From assembly GCA_903813345.2 (NCBI GenBank), contig CAIIXF020000001.1, positions 12,669,915-12,729,914 on the forward strand: a DNA stretch of 60,000 nt, given 5' to 3'. Positions 30,529-51,700 of the stretch are shown here, one piece after another. The position numbers and the translations under genes were made by a program. How positions within the stretch are numbered: the stretch's first letter is position 1; the number at the start of each line of letters is the position of its first letter. The notes beneath the pieces were generated by a model. The model ran no database searches. It had not been told where the DNA came from and worked only from the letters and a program-made list of their open reading frames with translations. The stretch comes from Owenia fusiformis (lineage: Eukaryota > Annelida > Polychaeta > Sabellida > Oweniidae).

Positions 30529-33500
30529 CAGTGCGTATAAAAAAAACGCAACAGGCCAAGAAATATGTTCGGAAACAAGGAAATGGTGGTTCGCGGTCAG
30601 AGATTTCACGTTCGCGATGTAAGAATCGTGGTTCGAGCGCAAGGAACGTAGTTCGCGGTATCAGAACTGATGTTCGCGTTGTTGGAAGTCTAGGAGGCCT
30701 CAGACCTCATCATCCGCTCGTCGCAACGCAAGCGCACCGCAACGCAAGTTTTGGCAAATCGCATTTCAGGATTTGTATCATCCGCTCGGCGCAACGCAAT
30801 CGCAAATTGGAAGATTTTCAATCGCAACTGACCAAAATGTTGCGATAGCTCTTACCCTGTCGCAAATCGCAAATATTACCCATCTTTAAGACAATTGTTA
30901 TCTATTTCAAATGTGTCAATCTGGGAGTTTCTTTATTGATTGCGTAAGTGTGTTCTTTTCTCAAGGCGACTGTGTAATAAAAAGTTAGTTTATTTATTTA
31001 TTTTATTTATTTATTTAGATATAAACTTTTTTAACAGTGGCACTCTTACATTAAGGTGCATCTAATCGAAAGTATCCACAATGCCATGTTGGTTAAAAAC
31101 AGAACCTTTTATCAAAATAAAATGAGTCTTATTTTATGTCTTAGTTTATGTTTTTTGAAAGTGCTTAAATCAAAGGAAACGTTAATGGTATGAGGGGTGT
31201 TTAAAACCTTCGAATTTTATAATTAAATCCAAATTCTGATCGCAAATCCAAGAAAACGAAACGCAACATTCATTCCCAGCATCGCTAAAAATTAGCATAA
31301 CTTTGAGGTTCTTTCCAAGTATCTGTCTCGAGGTGGTGGGAGAGGTGTCAACTATTATGTCAAGGTACAGTGTATTGTAATTCTCGATTATGCAGGCTGA
31401 CTTCCGTGGATCAAGGTATTTATATTAAAAGGTAATAGTATAAAGTAGAGTAAATACTAGCATGTAGATAACATCCAGGAATTTCACTTAATGAAACCCT
31501 TGGCCAAGGTCAACTTGAATGTATAATTTCCCTCGAAATACGTCCATGGGGGTATTTTGAAATGAAATGAGAAATTACATTGACCCACCATCGAACGAAA
31601 ATCGGTATTTGTTAAATTGGAGGTTTCGATGGCATCATATACGTTCATTTGCGTTGGAATATTGGAATTTTAGTAGAAAGGTGCAAATGGTCCTTTACTT
31701 CCCAGCCACATTATCTATGGCGACCGTGCGGTCTATCATTTCTGCGGTCGTCAGTAACATTTCTAGTTTTCTACGCTCTCCGTAGAATTTCTGAGTCGGA
31801 TACTTCTTTTACAGTCACATTTTCTACGGCAGCCGCCCTGTGAGTTCTTGAATTTCTGTTGATTAACGTTAATTTTGCTTTTTATTTTATCTACATCAGT
31901 ACTTAATGGTGTTTGTAGTGTTGGGATATAGTATCGAATAAAAAGTTGCTGTGGTATAAGTGACCTCACATCAAACAGTATACGCATTGTTTATAGCAAA
32001 TATATCACCGAAAACTGACATAAAAACTGTTTTCAAAGGTACATTACCCATCAAACCCTACAACAGAAGCAAGTTAACGGCAAAACCGACGTGCGGCCAC
32101 CGTTAGACCTTTCTGCGGTCTGGCAACGGTCTATTGATTTCTACGGGGACCGCAGGAATGAACAAATATTATCTCCGAGTTCAAATTTTTACAGCTACCC
32201 TGCGGACTGTAAAAAACTGGACGCCTTACGGAGACCGCAAGGCTCGACCGTAATTTTTCTACGCTCGCCGCAGAAATTTACTGAATTGATCTGCGGTCCA
32301 TCCTCTCGACCGAGTGGACAGTCGTCAGTCAGAACACGCTCTTATCCGAGTAAAGTTTCGTCTGTACAGACTTTCATCTGAGTGCATCCTTCTCGGTACA
32401 CTCTCTCACCGGTGTAAAACCACGTCATACATGCTCTAACCTGCGACCCGGGTGCACCTTCGACAGTAAATACTTTCACAAGACGAGTGCACCCTTGTGG
32501 GTACACTCTCAAAACTGGGGCACCCTCGTGATAGCACACTCAACTACGATGCACCCGAATGAGAGTGTGTAATGACTAGGGTGCACTAGGATTAGAGTAT
32601 GTGATGACAAGGGTGCACTCGGGTGAGAATTTGTACTGATATTCAACTATTAATGGGTTCCCGATCGCGAGATTCATGTAATGACTGAATGATGTACAAG
32701 AACAATATACTTAGAAATAAAGCCCATGAAGATTGTACTTTAAGACCAGTGATTATGTGTTATATCGTTACACGTTAATTGATATTTTTTGAGATAAGTA
32801 TTTGATTAATAAGCCCCGGTTAGTCCATGGGCATCAAAAAAGTTCTGTGACACGGACATTGTATTTTATTAATGACTTCCCCGCCAATTTATATATTAAG
32901 TTGGAATTATAATTTTGCGATCGCATGTGGTAATCTACCACTTACGTTGCGATCTGCGTTGCGATGGGTGTGTGATGAGACGCAACTCACAATGACTCGG
33001 GAGTTGCGCTAGCGCAAATTGTCGATTCGCAAACGCAACGCAAATCTTGCGACGAGCGCGTGATGAGGCCTCTGCTCTTTACAATGATATATCATTCATT
33101 GATATTTGGTCATGGTTGGGTAAGTAATCATTCCATTTGCAAAGTGATTCCATTTGCAAAGTGGGCCAAAATTAGCTTGGGACCAAGTTATAAACATCGC
33201 AAAAGTCGGTGTTCGGAGCCCGGTGCAATATTGGAAGAAAACATAAAACCAATGCGGACTGCATCCTTTTCCTTCAATGTACCAAAAAGCCAAATTACTC
33301 CTCTTTGCAGTGGAATATCGTTCATTCACAGCGAGTCATCTCTGGCCGAATAATCATTAATTTTGCAAAGTGGGGCTCGAACCCAAGTTTTAAACATTGC
33401 AAATGTCAGTACAAGGTGTAGCATAGACAGTAAACTGAGGTGTTCATACTCTTGCAATACATCCTATACCCTTCCAAATTGCCACCACTTCCTTGCACAT

Positions 33501-33876
33501 TAAGATGCACTCATCTGTCCCAACATGCATGGTTCAGCCCCGAGTCATCTGTGAGTTAAAGCAGGGAAAAGCAGCCTGTTGGCGATTCTTTTTCGAGGTT
33601 TTGCAATATCTGGTGGAGGAATTGCGAGGGCAGATGCTTCTGAGATAGCTCCAAAAGAAAAAGTCACAACAAATCAAGTCGGGGGAACTTCCATTGGCAC
33701 TCAACCCTTTCACTGATTTTTTCAATTTCTAAAACTTGGTCCAAAGCCGATTTTGACCCACTGTGCAAATGGAATGATTATTCACCCAACCATTACATGT
33801 GAATGAATGACCTAGTCCTCACAAGTTTTGTGATTTTACGAGAGAACTACTTGTTGCGTTTTTTATACGCCCTTTA
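30529..33876. mobile_element. 3.3-kb element with GTGCGTATAAAAAAAACGCAACA ends
   Basis: Left end AGTGCGTATAAAAAAAACGC then AACA. Right end TGTTGCGTTTTTTATACGCC. Inside, AGGCCTCAGACCTCATCATC and GCTCGTCGCAACGCAA (30690-30735) are matched inverted by TTGCGACGAGCGCGTGATGAGGCCT near 33047-33071. The interior is unusually GC-rich for the window. A related single end occurs at 43430-43460. There is no transposase, so it is a non-autonomous element. Confidence 0.6.
32330..32650. repeat. Array of GGGTGCACTC / GAGTGCACCC motifs
   Basis: Within the 3.3-kb element a roughly 40-bp unit recurs first in one orientation (GAGTGCATCC, GGGTGCACCTTCG, GAGTGCACCCTTGTGGGTAC, GGCACCCTCGTGATAGCACAC) and then in the other (GATGCACCCGAATGAGAGTG, GGGTGCACTAGGATTAGAGT, GGGTGCACTCGGGTGAGAAT). 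The array is roughly self-complementary. Confidence 0.55.
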
Positions 33877-34446
33877 GAGCATCAACTCATTTTTGACCCC
33901 TGTGTTAAGGTGTTATTTCAATGGGAGGTTTATGGAGAAATGATCTAGACTTTTGATATTCACAACTTTGTAAAACCTGGAGAAACAAATCAATGTTTTG
34001 TTGCAGACAAGTTAGCAAATTCAATAGTCTTTTTAAATTCCATATTTGAGAGCAATTGAATGGATGAATGTTTTCTCATGACTTTTGGCAACCCAACTAC
34101 TTCCCATTGGTTTACGTGGGTTCTGCCATTTTTTAAAATTCCTCAAATATTGTAACGGAGATGGAAAATTTTCTGAAATACAGAGAATAGAGTCCGGTAC
34201 ATATCCATTGACATTATCAGTTTTTCTTTTGTTTTAGGCTTTGAAAATCATGTAAACCTATGAGGAAAAATACTGGTCCGTAACTTTTTTTGAGGAGTAT
34301 ATCTAAATACCACATATACAGATATAGTAAGTGTCAATCTTTTAACAATGGCACTACGGAAAAGTTAGATACATGGATTTTAAATGTCATAAAATAATTT
34401 CAAGTTACAAAACAAAATGGAGTGAGATGTATACATAAGACCATAG

Positions 34447-34452
34447 TTTATT
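34447..34452 (-). terminator. Candidate eEF1A polyadenylation signal
   Basis: AATAAA on the minus strand (TTTATT on plus), about 380 bases downstream of the eEF1A stop codon. It is the clearest signal in the expected 3' UTR. Confidence 0.5.
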
Positions 34453-34829
34453 TAGCATAATTGTGTGTACATGATCGTACATTGTTTAAAAAAAATAAAA
34501 TCATCACCACAGCATGTTACATTGCAACAAGCACATAAGTTAAGGTACTTGGTTTAGCTACCTTTCCTTCGGAATTCTTTCCGATGGTGTTTAGACCTAA
34601 TTAACCATACTGGTAAAGAAATTAAAATCACAAGCGGCATCGGTTGATTAATCATTCTATACTGTCTCTTCATCTGATTAGACTGATGATCACGTACAAT
34701 GTTCTCTGCATGAATAAACATAGCTCTACTTGAAATACATTTAGTTTTTAAGTTTTTTAAGTTACTCCTGGGGTTCTGGGTTCTGCTGTCATTTTTGGAC
34801 TGACTGAGATTAGGCAATGTCCACAACCA

Positions 34830-44624
<9,795 letters not shown>

Positions 44625-46396
44625 TTATGGTTATTGCTGGAAACAAAAATAATTGTTGCATTAATCATAAATTTGTATATTTGATGAAAGCCAAAGCAAC
44701 AATGGACTATTCAAACACAGGAAATACTTAAAACAATAATGAAAATGTTGATTGCAGTATTTAGTGAAACTTTACTTACAAAGCACAGATGTGACAAATA
44801 AACCTCGGCAATCAGGCTAATTTTACATCAATATATGGAATCTCACAATAAATGGAACACTTTGCAGAACTTAATTGGATTTGAAAGTAATCAGGATTAT
44901 AAATATTTGTTGATTGCACTAAGGCCTAGTATGCCTGGCACCAAACAGGAAGAACACTAACAACTTTATTGAGGAATCTCAACTAAAACCATGCATAAAA
45001 TACTTGAATACATAGCTAGACTAGTAACTTACAGTAAAATTTTAAATATTTGGAACTACTACACACTAATAAAAAACATTTATCAAGAACTTTTATACAC
45101 TTCTAGGTTTAAAAATCTTAATTAAAAATCTTTTGACTAAATTGTCAAAGACAATGCCATTAACTTGCCCCAGTCCTCAAAGATTACACCACCTAACATG
45201 CAATTAAGTTTTCTTCTTAAATTTAATGCTTATTTCAAAACTAACATGGCTGAAACTCCCTAAATTACAAAAGGCCACAGCTTTGCTGCAGATTATACAT
45301 AACTATCCGAGATATACAAAAGTTAGGACTTGTAATAATGTTTCCATTTTTTCATATACTGTTGCAATATAGCCATTTCATTGCTTATTTTCTAAATTCA
45401 AAGATTTTCAATCCTGAATCCGACTTGAACTGTTCCATGAGACAAAAAATGAAACCAGATGTGCTTTCCATTATCAAGTTTGTTATAAAGACTTAAAATG
45501 TTATTTTCCAACTGAACCTAAATGTCCAACTTTAGTAACAGGCTGTAAATTTTAAGTTAACAATTTAGAAGATGTGAACTAATACATTGATCACTTCATG
45601 CGTTTTGGAATTTTTGGTGAGGTAATAAGACCAAAACTCGCAATTCAAATTGTGATGTGGTTAAATGGTGAACATTTGATTTAAAATTTTATGATTATGA
45701 TATAACCTGTGTACAGCGACATAACTCTCATCCGGCATAGTAAAAAACATGCAGGGATTTATCTTTGGACGAAGACCACGATGTGACAATGTAGTGGCCT
45801 AAGAAGAAGGTGAAGGCAGCTAGGCCAAGACATTTCCTAATTGATGATTCACAGCGACAACCATCAGCGTCAAAAAATAATCCAACTCTCAGACGGGATG
45901 GAAAATAATAACCAAACGAAAAAGTCTGAACAGTGCTCGAAAAACTTACATCATAATTAGAAAGTTAAAACCATTTTTAAGAGAATGCTGTTTGTATTAC
46001 ACCCGGAATCGTATTTATTTTCATCATTTATTTCATTATTATTAATTTTTTTAAAGCCCTTATTATAGTTTTTGCTTCAACTCAGTTAGTTTTATTTCGT
46101 CACCTTACAGAAAACTGTACTACTGTATTTTTTGACACTGGACGCCTGCTAATGCAATGGTTAGACGTGAGTGAAGTTGTCCCATAAGCTTGCAGATAGT
46201 TCCAACTTTCCAGAGTTTTCTATAGATCAAATGAACAAGTTGACAAATATATTATGGAGAATTTTTGGAAAAACCTAAATCAAGCTATATGAACAACCTA
46301 GTGAGCTTCAAGTCCATGGTCCTTGAGTCAAAATAAGAAAATTGGATCAATCATTATTGCACCACAAGCCGGACATGGAAGGAGGTAGTTCAACAA

Positions 46397-46463
46397 GTTA
46401 AACCCAATACCACGGCTTTCATTTATTAATCTGAATGTTCTTGTTGCCGTGATTGGGTTTAAC
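46397..46463. repeat. Hairpin GTTAAACCCAAT
   Basis: GTTAAACCCAAT at the left is matched by ATTGGGTTTAAC at the right. Just inside, CCACGG and CCGTGG-type pieces also recur. It is a small foldback relic. Confidence 0.5.
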
Positions 46464-47136
46464 TTCCGTGGTATGCTTTCATTTGTTGCAAATTCTCACT
46501 ATCAGTTATTAATTAAACGCGCATGAAATTACTTATTAATTGACAACAATATAAAAACACATAACATCAAGCGATTCAACACAATATTATTGTATTAAAT
46601 GGTCATTTATACAAGTAAAATGAGGTTAAACTTACCAATCTCTAAAATGACATTCCGCATGTCCGTCATTGTGTCTGTTCGTCCCGGGTTAAAATTTAAA
46701 CTATTGAAACGAAATTGTTGTCAAATAGATTGATAATTATCACGCGATTACTCGGGATATAAAGATCAATTTTGAGGATAACAGGTATCTTTGATTGATT
46801 TATGTAGCGCTTGTATACACGCAAATTAGTTATTAATTGCAAACCTACTGTTCGTTGATGCAGTGTCGCAATGACGGTCAATTCCTGAAACGATTTGCAA
46901 TTTCGATGTTACCGGAACTGACCGACATTTTCGTAAAATTCAAAACCTGTCTCCAATATTTTCGTAATTATGCATCAATAGGGTCTAAGGGGGATACGGG
47001 ATGGTGTGTATGTATTCATAAGGTATGTATGCATGCTTGAATCACATTCTTTATGTAATATTACCATGTTTTCAGTGTTAATTAGTTCCGCTGGTCGAAA
47101 CCTGCGGAACGCGCAACAAGGGCAAAATGATCATGG

Positions 47137-47202
47137 AGGTTAGACCTAGCCGGGGCCATAAGACATGTCAGATAAGAAACGAGGCCCAGGCTAGGTCTAA
47201 TG
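47137..47202. repeat. Hairpin TTAGACCTAGCC
   Basis: TTAGACCTAGCC followed by GGGGCC at the left; GGCCC followed by GGCTAGGTCTAA at the right. The loop is about 25 bases. Confidence 0.5.
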
Positions 47203-47611
47203 TTGTTGGACTAGGAAGGAGGCAGCCATGTTTTATTTTTTCATTTTTCAATGTAGACAAAAAAAACTACAATTCTCAACAAAGTATATAAACAAAATTT
47301 ACCCTTTGAGCAAAATTATGTAGCCACGTGTCTTAATCAAATAATGAACAAGTCAAAATAGCATTAACAATTACATTACTGTGAATTTTAGGCAACCGGC
47401 TTTCACAAATATGTCAATGAATTTCAAAGATATCAAAATATCTGCCTAATTTTTGACCAACAAAATAACATATCCAGATGATTGTATACCATAAATTACT
47501 TACCTATATATATTATTACTATCTTATTGAACAATTGTATTTGATAAATTGTCAAGATGATGAAAAACCATCGAGATATTCACAGATTTTTACAGAAAAA
47601 ATTTCACTTAC

Positions 47612-47673
47612 CAGTGCTAATGCCACGAGCGGAAAAAAGGAAAGAACGTAGGACGTCACGTGACCTCTTAATA
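47612..47673 (-). promoter_or_regulatory. eEF1A core promoter and 5'TOP leader exon
   Basis: On the minus strand, a pyrimidine run CTTTCCTTTTTTCC starts at 47644 and is followed by GCTCGTGGCATTAGCACTG and a consensus GTAAGTG donor at 47611. This matches the 5'TOP leader exons of translation-machinery genes. With the 30 bases before the start codon the 5' UTR would be 63 nt. TATTAAG at 47673-47667 (about 25 bases upstream) could act as a TATA-like box. Between it and the start is GGTCACGTGACGTCC, which combines an E-box (CACGTG) with a CRE-type TGACGTC. The assignment is inferred from consensus, not from transcript data. Confidence 0.7.
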
Positions 47674-48733
47674 CACGAATAGTCAGCAGAGGGGTATCAG
47701 TATTGACGTCATTTTGATTTCGCAATATCACGGGTCTAACCACGGACCCGAAGTCTTAGTCCGTGGTCTAACCAAGTATTTCTTATCTACAGGGTGATCA
47801 TTGAAGAGAAAAGCTTGAAAGTTTGAAAGCCTATGATCCATCATTCTGATACTCATAGTATCTCTCTCTGTTGCATCGCAGATGATATCCAGAAGGATAG
47901 AAATGGAGAGGGCGTGCCTTACCATGATGATGACCCATGGGCTTTCAAGAAAGGGGTATGCTACTCTGTGTTTTTACATAAGAAATTCAAAATGAGCGGT
48001 GTCATGCTACCCTTTTTTGGTAATATTTCAAAAATATTTAGATTAATGTATATGTTTTTAGTCGTATCTTGAAGAAAAATCAATTTTGAAAATATGATTA
48101 AAACATGAAACATGGTTAATCTCATTTAAAAATATACAAAAAGACCAATAGGGAAAGGAGGATTTTATATTAAATTATCAACATGTATGCAGATAATCAT
48201 GTTTTTATTTTTGGGTTATTTCCTAAAATCATACATGAAAAGCACAAAACAAGATTTTCCTTGGAATGTGTACAGGAAACATTTTTTCTCCAATTTTGAA
48301 AACCTAAGACAATGTCATGAAATATGGGAAGTTGCCTACCCTTCTATTGAAACCCCATGTATGATCGAAACAAACAAATATTCTTGAAATTTAGTCATTT
48401 GGCAGACAATTTTATTATCAGAAAGTTCCACCAGGTATTCTATTTTATAGTTTTAGAGACTGAAAAGCTTGTTTAAGATCATTTTTTCAATCACCCCTAC
48501 TACCACAGATCCGGAGCCAGATCCAGCCCCCATTGGGAGTAGGCTCAAAGAATAGTTTGGCTTTGAATCGAGATAAAAATGCCCTGGGTGTGTTACTCTT
48601 TGTTTACAATGAGGCACGGCGAAACACGAATAAAACAGTTTGACACCCGTGGATGATTGTGAAATTTTATGATATGCTCCCAATCCTGTAAAATTAACAA
48701 GGAATGATCCCAGAGGCAGGAGAGGTAAACAAC
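47674..48733. promoter_or_regulatory. Spacer between divergent eEF1A and DEPTOR
   Basis: This interval should hold the DEPTOR promoter. It includes a hairpin (CCACGGAC / GTCCGTGG near 47739-47765). A short open frame at 47833-47960 could be a coding exon, but I cannot connect it to DEPTOR. No TATA box is evident ahead of 48734. Confidence 0.4.
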
Positions 48734-51700
48734 ATGGAAGACAGAATTCCACCAAACCGTTTCGATTTTATCGGTGATATCCTTTTGATAGGTGAACAAC
48801 TGAGGTAATTGATAGAACAAGTGTGTAAGGAATATTTCAAAGTACACATGTGTCTGAATGTCAACATTCGATTCAGCACTCGTGGGTGATTTTACAAGAG
48901 CTGTAACACTGTCTAAGTAAATGCACATGTAAACTTACTCCGACGAGTCCTTGACCCAAGCCAATTCTCGTCGAAGGCATGAGGCGAATCCTGGAAACCC
49001 GGTGTGAAAGAAATTACGGTCCCCTCGGGATTATGGTCCCCTCTTTTAAAGGCCCTCAGACTAGAGTTGTATTTAGACCCGGTATTTAGATCACCATATA
49101 GCCTATATCAATGGAAAGTAAGACCATTAGGCCTATTTGATCCCTTATTTGATAGGACTTCCTACCACGGATAGTGGGAAGTCCTCCATCTAGGAGGTAT
49201 ATACACCAGGTAATGCTACAAAAATTAAAAAAATATGGTCACCTGTCCTCTAGATTCAATTTTTGAATGAATCGTAGCATATTTTACAGATTATTTGATA
49301 TCATGCTATTCTTGAAACATTTATACGCAAAAATAACTGGGTCGCTCACCTCTTATGCCTATATGTGTTCAGTAATCATCAATTCTCGTGAGTAAAATTT
49401 CTCCAGGCCATTGAAAGTTCCGCTCAGTAAATTGACAATTTCTACTGCGCATGTGTGAAACACTGGACGAAATGGTTTGGTAAATTTCAAGCTATTTGAT
49501 TGGTCGAAAAAATCACGCGCCTTTGCGTGATTTGCTTTTATTTTTCTGTTTAGTGTTTTCTACAGGCCCTTAGTGTCTCAGGATATTTGTTTAACGAAAA
49601 CTAGACAAATAATTTATTTTGAAAATACATATTTTTTATTTTGGATGGAAGCTGCGTTACCTGAGAAATAATATAAGTAATATATGATGGACTTCCCACT
49701 ATCCGTGCTTCCTACCCTTCACATGCTATCTATCGCAAGGATCCTGCCACAGGCCTGTCAACTTGGGAACACTTAGCATGAGTGACTTGCAAATGTTGAA
49801 CACCTTTGTTCAAATTTTGGACACCTTGGTCCAAATCTGAACACCTTGGCCACATTTTGGACACCTCAAATCTACCAACGGGGGGTACAATGCTGTATTA
49901 TATTGTAAGGCCTGCCATGACCGTGGAAGTGTTTTCGTGGAAGCCTGGCGTGTCCATAGCCTTTTAAGGCTTTATGTTTAATTTATGACTTCTTTATTGT
50001 GGTTTATTAAACTGACTTTCAAATACTTCAGAGACAGAAATTTGGGATTTCAAGGAATACTCTTCAAGAAAATACAGGGCCGTCATTTTCATTGACTCAT
50101 ACACTTTGAAAGTACCCAGAAAGCACCAAATAGCATCTTAAAATTGTAAAATTTTCTAGGGCCACCCCTCATACCCCCCCCACAAAACAATGGAAAAGTT
50201 CTAAATTTATTTAAGTGTTTTGTCTCAGACACTTTTAAAGTGCCCAGACATCATCAAATAGCTCATTGATATAGTTAGTGTTTCTGGGGGACTTGCTCCC
50301 CCTCTTGCATCTTGCACTTGCATAGACCCCCCCCCCCCCCGCCTATGGCGCCCCCTCCCCCCAAAAGAAAATTGTGATTTTCTCATTAACTCATACACTT
50401 TAAAAGTGCCCAGAAAGCACCAAATAACGTTGTAAAATTGTAAAATTTTCTAGGGGGAGTGGGCCACCCCTCACAACCCAAAAAAACAATGGAAAAGTTC
50501 TGAATTTGTTTTATGTACTGTCTCAGACACTTTTAAATTGCCCAGACATCATCATCATCCTTGATAAAGTTAATGATTCTGGAAGACTAACACTTACTCG
50601 CCCTCTGGCATCCCCACTCCACCTCCCCCTCTGGCAGCCCCCCCCCCCCCTCTTAACACCCCCCCCAAAAAAAAAAAAATTCAAATTCTTTTTATTGTCT
50701 TTATTGAATAAAGTGCCCAGAAAGCACCAAATAGCATCTTAAAATTGCAAAATTTTCTTGGGAAATATAGGCACTTTTAGGCACAGACACTTTTAAAGTG
50801 CCCAAACTTCATTGAATAGCACCTTGATATTGTAAATTTTGATATGGGGGACAAACACTTGCTCCCCCTCTGGCACCCCAGCCCCACCTCCCCCTCTGGC
50901 ACCCCCCCCCCTTTGACACCCCCAAAATTTGAAAAAATTGTGATTGTTTTATTGACTAATACACTTTAAAAGTGCCCAGAAGCACCAAATATCATCTTTA
51001 AATTGTAAAATTTTCTAGGAGAGTTAGCCACCCCTCACATCCCCCACAAAACAAAAGAAAATATTCTGAATTTCATGTATTGTCTCAGACTTTTTTTAAG
51101 TGCCCAGACATCATCAAATAGCACCTTGATATGGTCAATGTTTCTGGGGGACAACCCCTTGCTCCCCTACTGGCACCACACCCCACTTCACCCTCTCATC
51201 CACTTTGACACCCCCAAAAGAATTTGAAAAAAATACACATTTTTCTTATTGACACATAACGCACAGGCGTTGCAAATTGGTTGCAAATTCGCTCCAAATA
51301 CAACCAAATTTCAAAATTTTCTTGGGGGAGAACCCCCAGACCCCCTTGAATGCTCGGTTTTTTATTCACTCAACTCTTATTCCCATGGTGGTGGCGTACT
51401 TCTTGGAAACTTACACTTTGAAAGTGCCCAGAAAGCACCAAATAGCATCTCAAAACTGTAAAATTTTCTGGGGGAGTGGACCACTCCTCACACCCCCACA
51501 AAACAATTGGAACTTTTGGAAGTTGCATTTGTTAATTCCAAACCAATATAGCGAGTAACTGACCCCCCCCCCCCCCCTCTGACTTACGCGATTTGATTTA
51601 CGCGGCAAAAAAATTGACAATTTTATATTCTCTTTAGTAAGCTAAAAACCGCACCCCCCTTGGAGAAAAGTGTCTTACGGGCCTGAAATAGTCTTACCTT

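Larger units (their letters stand above)
30250..34215. mobile_element. 4-kb composite foldback element (outer arms)
   Basis: The left arm (AATGGATATGTACCTTGACT, CAGGAAATTTTC, AAAATGGCAGAACACATG, CCAATGGGAAAATG) reappears inverted at 34085-34215 (CATTTTTTAAAATTCCTC, GAAAATTTTCTGAAATACAG, GTCCGGTACATATCCATT). Two further inverted layers are nested inside (30529-33876 and 30690-33070). No coding exon is recognised. Confidence 0.5.
44637..47611 (-). other. eEF1A intron within the 5' leader
   Basis: About 3 kb between the leader exon donor (GTAAGTG at 47611) and the acceptor before the start codon (TTTCCAG at 44637). eEF1A genes in many animals have a long leader intron with enhancer activity. 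Two short hairpins (46397-46463 and 47137-47202) are the only structures I see. No exon of another gene is recognised. Confidence 0.5.

Noticed and set aside
31567-32381. Plus-strand frames of 64-96 codons in the GC-rich foldback
   Set aside because: They overlap inverted TTTCTGCGGTC repeats, have no domain similarity, and follow the composition of the element.
34554-34826. A 90-codon minus-strand frame after eEF1A
   Set aside because: It lies in the eEF1A 3' UTR directly downstream of the stop and shows no protein features.
47833-47960. A coding exon (frame with DDIQKDRNGEGVPYHDDDPW) with an acceptor-like CTCTCTGTTGCATCGCAG
   Set aside because: The peptide looks protein-like, but the donor is weak (GGGTATGC) and I cannot join it in phase to DEPTOR exon 1, which has its own ATG. 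It could belong to another transcript; spliced RNA-seq reads would decide.
48453-48928. Overlapping minus-strand frames of 100 and 111 codons
   Set aside because: They are antisense to DEPTOR exon 1 and its surroundings. There is no domain, and the plus-strand exon explains the open region.
48945-49020. A hammerhead ribozyme suggested by CCGACGAGTCC and GGAAACC
   Set aside because: The conserved CUGAUGA core is absent on both strands and the stems do not pair.
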